Positions 13,472-17,897 of a DNA stretch of 17,897 nt are shown piece by piece. How positions within the stretch are numbered: position 1 is the stretch's first letter; the number at the start of each line of letters is the position of its first letter. The notes under the pieces were generated by a model that was not told the DNA's origin, did no database searches, and worked only from the letters and a program-made list of their open reading frames with translations. The position numbers were made by a program, and so were the translations under genes. Source of the DNA: Flavobacteriia bacterium (GTDB taxonomy: Bacteria; Bacteroidota; Bacteroidia; Flavobacteriales; Flavobacteriaceae); the NCBI GenBank assembly GCA_003973375.1, contig QNYL01000202.1, positions 1-17,897 on the forward strand. The letters run 5' to 3'.

Positions 13472-15712
13472 TTATTCAATCAATAACTTTTTAACTTTTA
13501 CTATTTCTCCTTTATCAAAGGATATTCTGACAAAATATAATCCTTGAGACAGATTTGAAATTCTCAACGTATTGGAATAACGATCCTTTCCTTCATAATC
13601 CATAACCTTTCTACCAAACTGATCAAATATCTCTATTCTGTCTACAGGATGAACCGCCTCGATATACAAACGTGTATGAACAGGATTTGGGAATAATCTC
13701 AGCTTAACCAAATCGAACTTTTCCACTGCAAGGGCATCACAATGATCCCCGGAACCTACCATATTCTGGTCGAGCCAGGTTAAACGCGTAGCAATCCAGT
13801 TCTTCAAACGCTGTACTTCTTCTTCGTAGGTTTCAGCAGGTGGCTCCAATTCAGGGGCACCTGTACGTACACCAAGAACATCCCAGCGTTTAAAATGATT
13901 TTTCTGAGGTTCTTTTACAAGATTATAAATAGAATCCATCGTTTTATAGATCGAATTGAGTGATAATACTCCTTCTCTAAGCTTTTTATACCGGCAATGA
14001 ACCTTGTTGGCAAATGTTTCATCCTGAAGCAATCTAACATACCATCCGGGAGTATTGGTTACCCGGCAGTCATTTGTTTTGTAACACCAACCTGCACCGG
14101 TGGTATTTCTGGTCTCTTCACAATCGTTAATGTTTTTCCATGCCCAGTCAAAATCCCATACCGGACCTGCAAAGATCAGATTGTTGATGTCATCCCTGTC
14201 TTTGTGATAATACCTGCTTTTTTTAAAACCGTCGATATTACGGGAAACCTCATTAACGATAAAGTAATCTATAAAAGATGATTCATCTATATAATTTGAA
14301 TAGGTATCCCCGAAATCGGATAGATGCAATGCTTTTTGAAAAGCATCCACTGCAGTTTTTATATAAGCCTTCTGTTCGTCAACGATCTTATTCCATTTAG
14401 GATAATAATAAACAAATCTTGTTTTATAATCAGGATGGTCGAAAGGGGAATAATCAGAAAGCCAGCTGTCGTAATCTTTTACATAATCGGTTTTAAAAAT
14501 ATATCCTCCTGTCAGATTTACTCCTGATGTTTCACTTTTTTTGAGCTTGTTGATATTGATCCGGTTTTTATCTCTTTTCACCTTTTCGGCAAACAAATAA
14601 ATACCATCATAGCTTCCGTTAAGCATTACATCCACCAGACGCCATCTTATTGAATAATGCCCCATCGCTTCAAATATCCAATACGAAAGAGGGTTCCTCA
14701 TAAATGTTTTTTCATTGTAATGAGAAATAAGTACCCAGTCACTTTCTTTTGGCATACCTAACAAGGATACGTCCAGGTCTTCACCGGATTCATCACGGGT
14801 TTCCAGAGAATAAGGTTTTTGCGGATATCCTGCCGAACTGGATCCTCTGATCTCTATTCCTATTAAACCATTGTACTCATTAGCCGGATCATCAGGATGA
14901 TTGATCTGCCCGTCACCATTATTGATCAACTTCATCGTAGCCGTAATCTTAGGCTCATCCGGTATATCATGACCATCGGTATCAATTATCATAAGAGGCA
15001 AGGTAGAACCTTCAAAAGTCCATGGAATATAAAACCATTCCGGCACATCATTATAGGGGTGATCGGATGTTGTTAATCCTACGGAGAAATAAACTCTGGA
15101 GGTCATATCGGAAGAAGTAGCCGTAAGATTATGCAACTGAATTGCAATTACATTATCACCCGTTTTAAGTGTCTGACCAAGAATATCCTGATCAATTTCA
15201 AACACTTCGGGTTTACCTCCCTGATACATTTTAGCCTCATGATTACTGGACGATAACTGATTCTGAGCAGGAGGAGAATCCTCTAATCCTTCCGACCGGG
15301 CTATCTCAACGCCATTCAGATAAGCTACAAATGCATCATCATAATCAATATGCAACAAGGCTCTTTCAATTACAGACTTATCAGCTATCTGGAACTTAGT
15401 CCTCATAAAAACAGATATACATTGATCAATGACCGTTTTGTCATCATTATCTCCGTAGCCAATACCCCCTGCTCCGGTTTTCCATGAAGAATCATCAAAT
15501 TGCAGCTCTCTCCAGTTATTGGCAGCTGTTCCGTCATTATTCGTAAAATAAGAAAAATTGGCTCCTTCATAAAACACGGTTTCCCAATGGTCAACCCCCT
15601 CCTGACCGGAAACCGTGTTCATTAAGACAGAAATAAGTGATAACAGAATTACTTTTATTATCTTTTCAGTTATTTTCTTTGAATAATATTTAAACATTAA
15701 GAATTGATTCAT
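13472..15712 (-). CDS. T9SS-secreted CotH-family protein with N-terminal jelly-roll domain
   Basis: The 746-residue protein has three parts after a signal peptide of about 36 residues. Residues 40-215 form a GH2-like jelly-roll (NWRELQFDDSSWKTG, VYLNGVEI-like YLNGVEIAR, TGDNVIAIQLHN), a probable carbohydrate-binding module. Residues about 235-655 are a CotH domain: GIEIRGSSSAGYPQKPYSLET (285-305), DVMLNGSYDGIYLFAEKVKRD (361-381) and GPVWDFDWAW (516-525), with the conserved Asp pair D520/D522. Residues 672-746 (LFPNPVHTRLYI to the end) are a type A T9SS sorting domain. CotH domains are atypical kinase folds, known in spore coats, and here probably act on or bind extracellular partners. Met6 (15697) is an alternative start with a shorter signal peptide. 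Confidence 0.88.
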   Translation of the reverse strand: MNQFLMFKYYSKKITEKIIKVILLSLISVLMNTVSGQEGVDHWETVFYEGANFSYFTNNDGTAANNWRELQFDDSSWKTGAGGIGYGDNDDKTVIDQCISVFMRTKFQIADKSVIERALLHIDYDDAFVAYLNGVEIARSEGLEDSPPAQNQLSSSNHEAKMYQGGKPEVFEIDQDILGQTLKTGDNVIAIQLHNLTATSSDMTSRVYFSVGLTTSDHPYNDVPEWFYIPWTFEGSTLPLMIIDTDGHDIPDEPKITATMKLINNGDGQINHPDDPANEYNGLIGIEIRGSSSAGYPQKPYSLETRDESGEDLDVSLLGMPKESDWVLISHYNEKTFMRNPLSYWIFEAMGHYSIRWRLVDVMLNGSYDGIYLFAEKVKRDKNRININKLKKSETSGVNLTGGYIFKTDYVKDYDSWLSDYSPFDHPDYKTRFVYYYPKWNKIVDEQKAYIKTAVDAFQKALHLSDFGDTYSNYIDESSFIDYFIVNEVSRNIDGFKKSRYYHKDRDDINNLIFAGPVWDFDWAWKNINDCEETRNTTGAGWCYKTNDCRVTNTPGWYVRLLQDETFANKVHCRYKKLREGVLSLNSIYKTMDSIYNLVKEPQKNHFKRWDVLGVRTGAPELEPPAETYEEEVQRLKNWIATRLTWLDQNMVGSGDHCDALAVEKFDLVKLRLFPNPVHTRLYIEAVHPVDRIEIFDQFGRKVMDYEGKDRYSNTLRISNLSQGLYFVRISFDKGEIVKVKKLLIE

Positions 15713-15790
15713 GGATAAAATATTATTTTTTTTATTGACTACTGCCTTTCATCTTGTTTCAATATTTTTTAAGACCTTTAAGAAAACAGA

Positions 15791-16222
15791 TTATTTAAGT
15801 TTTTTCCAGATCTCTTTACCATTACCATTATTCTGTCCTTCGAAAAAAATCAAATCATCAACAATTTTTACCTTAAACGAATTTCTTTGCCCTAATATAT
15901 GCCTAAACCCCATACTTGTAGATTCTACAAATTCTGTATATATCCCATCTTTCAATTCATAGGAACCATATATGGTATTGTAATTTTCTTGTTTTTTTAT
16001 ATCTACATTTACAAAAGATCTGTCTGATATTATTTTATACTTTATAAATCCCTTGTTGTAAATATCAGTATTAACCGTACTGTCTTTTTTACATAACTGC
16101 CATGTCCCTATTATTTTATTGTTATAAGCGGTTGTGTTTTTCACTCCTCCACACCCAAATTGTAATCCTATTAAAAGGATATAAATAATCATAGAAACTG
16201 AAATAATCTTTTGTTTTTTCAT
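15791..16222 (-). CDS. Small lipocalin-like (DUF4488-type) lipoprotein
   Basis: This is a 143-residue exported protein with a hydrophobic N-terminus ending GLQFGC (probable lipid Cys at residue 24, though the lipobox is imperfect). The body reads IIGTWQLCKKD, then beta strands with Tyr/Gly-rich turns (YGSYELKDGIYTEFVEST, FKVKIVDDLIFFEG) and ends EIWKKLK. This is the pattern of small lipocalin-like or DUF4488 proteins, in which the IGTWQL strand opens a beta-barrel. It lies 78 bp upstream of the CotH gene on the same strand and about 100 bp downstream of the propeller-like gene, so it may belong to the same transcript. The ligand is unknown. Confidence 0.72.
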   Translation of the reverse strand: MKKQKIISVSMIIYILLIGLQFGCGGVKNTTAYNNKIIGTWQLCKKDSTVNTDIYNKGFIKYKIISDRSFVNVDIKKQENYNTIYGSYELKDGIYTEFVESTSMGFRHILGQRNSFKVKIVDDLIFFEGQNNGNGKEIWKKLK

Positions 16223-16325
16223 GATATCATATGTTTAAATTAATACTCTATTATTCTTATTTATATGAGGACTAAGCTTAAGATGATAAGGGCTTATTCC
16301 TTATAAGAAATATGTCTAAACACAA

Positions 16326-17687
16326 TTATTTAAAAGGCACTTTTACTATAACTGTATCTCCCTTTCCTTCTTTATCCGTTATACTTTGTATAGTCCACAT
16401 ATCCAGCAGGTTATCCCCATCAACCACACTTCCACTGTAATCACCCCATGAAGTACCATCTGTAAAACCCTTTCCTTCTCCCAGATGGATGATCTTTCTT
16501 GTTTTTCCTTTTTTATCCTTTGCTTTTCTAAAAGTCAACCTCGGGCTGATAAACATATTTTCATTGGTCTCCTGAAACCCGATAAGAACATCATTCTTTT
16601 TATTAACTGCCAGGGTTGTTTGAATATAATTTGACTTTTTATTATGAATTAATCCTGTTTGAACAATGGATCCATCCGTTCTTACCTGATGCCATTGTAC
16701 TGCAGCACGACCCTCCACATTTACAGTTTGTGAAAACCAGATATAACCGTTTTGAAATACAAGATTCTTTGGATTTCTGTCTCCTGAAGCCGTTTTTTGC
16801 TCTGTACCCTTTTGTGGCGATTTTGGTGGCCAGTCAACATATTTTAAACCATGTGCTTTTTTACTTACCAGCTCACAAACAGGAGAACCATCCTTTGCTG
16901 TTATTACACGCCTGATAATAAAATCTTTGTTAGTCAATTCAAAAAAGTACAACGCATCCTCTGCATCCTGATTGTTTACCGGATGCCCTAAACTTCCGGG
17001 GAAATGATAAACAGTTGCCGGTTTCCCGCTTTTGGCTTCTTCCATTTTTAAAATAAAGGTTCTTTCCTCCCCTCCGGGGAAAGAATATCCGATCCATTTT
17101 CTGCTATATCCAATACCTCCGCCATCAACTCCTTTTGGCACAGACACAGGATAAGTATTCCACGCTCCTCTCGGGTCGCTGGTTTCTGAAATAGAAATAT
17201 TTACAGGTTTCTTCTTTTCTTTATCCCAGGGATTCCACAGGTCAAAACCAAATACCTTGTTGTGTATATCAAAAAATAATTTAGGGTCGATTCCGTTGTT
17301 AAAACATCTTTGAGAAACACCGTCGATAAAATTTCCTTTTTTATCATAAATAACAATTCCACTGTTACTTCCATGCAAAACATAGCCTCCTCCAACAGCT
17401 ATCTGAGGGTCTACCTGACGGTTACCATCCATAGAACCATCAAATGCCAGATAACCGGATACCGTTCTCGGATTACCTCCCTGCTTACGTTGTTTACAAC
17501 CACTCTCTCTGAAAACAGCTTTTCTCAATGGTACTACAACCTCTGTCCGTGTAGGATAAATAAGTTCTTTATTACCGGATGTATTATTTTTCTGGGCAAA
17601 TAAATGGGCAATGGATAGCAATGCTAAAAATAAAAAAAAGGTTTTTTTATAATTAAATTTCATGTGCTTTGATATTTTTTTACTCAT
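16326..17687 (-). CDS. Exported beta-propeller-like protein of unknown function
   Basis: This 453-residue protein has a strong signal peptide that fits best if translation begins at the internal Met at 17663 (MKFNYKKTFFLFLALLSIAHLFA, cleavage before QKNNT); starting at 17687 adds eight charged residues. The mature part has repeated beta-strand and turn wording such as SMDGNRQVDPQIAVGGGYVLHGSNSGIVIYD, GVDGGGIGYSRKWIGYSF, NPKNLVFQNGYIWFSQT and GTSWGDYSGSVVDGDNLLDMWT, suggesting a propeller-like fold. I recognise no enzymatic family and see no T9SS sorting domain or lipobox, so it is probably periplasmic or released another way. It ends 103 bp before the lipocalin-like gene. Function is not assigned. 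Confidence 0.72.
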   Translation of the reverse strand: MSKKISKHMKFNYKKTFFLFLALLSIAHLFAQKNNTSGNKELIYPTRTEVVVPLRKAVFRESGCKQRKQGGNPRTVSGYLAFDGSMDGNRQVDPQIAVGGGYVLHGSNSGIVIYDKKGNFIDGVSQRCFNNGIDPKLFFDIHNKVFGFDLWNPWDKEKKKPVNISISETSDPRGAWNTYPVSVPKGVDGGGIGYSRKWIGYSFPGGEERTFILKMEEAKSGKPATVYHFPGSLGHPVNNQDAEDALYFFELTNKDFIIRRVITAKDGSPVCELVSKKAHGLKYVDWPPKSPQKGTEQKTASGDRNPKNLVFQNGYIWFSQTVNVEGRAAVQWHQVRTDGSIVQTGLIHNKKSNYIQTTLAVNKKNDVLIGFQETNENMFISPRLTFRKAKDKKGKTRKIIHLGEGKGFTDGTSWGDYSGSVVDGDNLLDMWTIQSITDKEGKGDTVIVKVPFK

Positions 17688-17710
17688 GTTTTAAATTACA
17701 TTTAAGTTCC

Positions 17711-17730
17711 TTGCAAAAGGCGATTATTTG
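17711..17730 (+). repeat. Exact 20-mer shared with the MITE-like element
   Basis: TTGCAAAAGGCGATTATTTG here is identical to the minus-strand sequence of 11747-11766, so the two copies are inverted relative to each other 6 kb apart. It lies 24 bp upstream of the 17687 start codon. The neighbouring bases on both sides differ from the other copy. Confidence 0.8.
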
Positions 17731-17897
17731 ATCAGATCCGACGATCGATAAAAATTTAAATCACAGTAAGCTACTGTTTATAAGGACTTAAATTTCCTGA
17801 GAAGGTGGAAACCGGACAAATAATTGTCTTTATTTTATGATACTACAAAATTTTGCAATGATCTTTTTTTATTTTTTTATTTTTTTATTAGTTTCCG
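17731..17897. other. AT-rich non-coding edge with palindromes and T-tracts
   Basis: No gene is visible. The stretch holds a dyad ACAGTA-AGC-TACTGT (17763-17777), a perfect 10-nt palindrome CAAAATTTTG (17846-17855), and three T7 runs separated by single A's (17864-17886), an octamer tandem repeat. It probably contains the promoter of the 17687 gene, but I found no full TAnnTTTG match. Confidence 0.5.

Noticed and set aside
15713..15790. Near-palindrome CTTAAAGGTCTTAA upstream of the CotH gene as another AAGACC-type element end
   Set aside because: Only AAGACC is shared with the 9331/11711 motifs; the TTGCAA part is absent, so a relation is not supported.
16286..16304. Hairpin ATAAGG / CCTTAT as a terminator after the propeller-like gene
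   Set aside because: The 6-bp stem is AT-rich and no T-run follows on the minus strand.

Overview
The window looks like a low-GC Bacteroidota chromosome, most likely from the Flavobacteriia. The evidence is a type IX secretion C-terminal domain on the CotH protein, many SPII-type lipoproteins with a Cys near residue 16-24, A-rich leaders without clear Shine-Dalgarno sites, and gene types common in flavobacterial carbohydrate loci. Every convincing gene is on the minus strand, so the biological order runs from high to low coordinates. No rRNA, tRNA or CRISPR array was seen.

From right to left: (i) 17.9-13.5 kb holds an exported beta-propeller-like protein, a small lipocalin-like lipoprotein, and a large T9SS-secreted CotH-family protein. 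(ii) 13.2-9.4 kb holds a DUF5077/DUF3472 lipoprotein and a 762-residue GH36/GH27-like lipoprotein. The latter is bounded by inverted copies of a short AAGACC(C/G)TTGCAAAA motif and lacks the usual nucleophile Asp. (iii) 9.3-9.1 kb holds a C-terminal scrap of an IS982-family transposase. (iv) 8.8-4.06 kb is a tight catabolic operon: kduI, kduD, a DUF4861 lipoprotein, kdgK and a KDPG aldolase. (v) 3.9-0.66 kb is a three-gene ABC importer resembling the FbpABC ferric family. (vi) 0.6-0.0 kb is the start of a ConA-like (family-16/DUF1080-like) lipoprotein that leaves the window.

The core biology is breakdown of unsaturated uronates, which polysaccharide lyases release from pectin, ulvan or glycosaminoglycans. 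KduI isomerises the 4-deoxy-5-keto-uronate, KduD reduces it to KDG, KdgK phosphorylates it to KDPG, and the aldolase splits KDPG to pyruvate and glyceraldehyde 3-phosphate. No lyase, SusC/SusD pair or regulator lies in the window, so those must be encoded elsewhere. The exported proteins to the right and the ConA-like lipoprotein at the left edge fit a polysaccharide-handling region, but their substrates cannot be read from sequence.

The features least explained by standard annotation are non-coding. They are a heptad-repeat spacer between kdgK and the aldolase gene, a cluster of perfect dyads in front of kduI, a 68-bp MITE-like inverted repeat just upstream of the GH36-like gene that shares an exact 20-mer with the right-hand edge of the window, and a decameric repeat array in the DUF3472-CotH gap.
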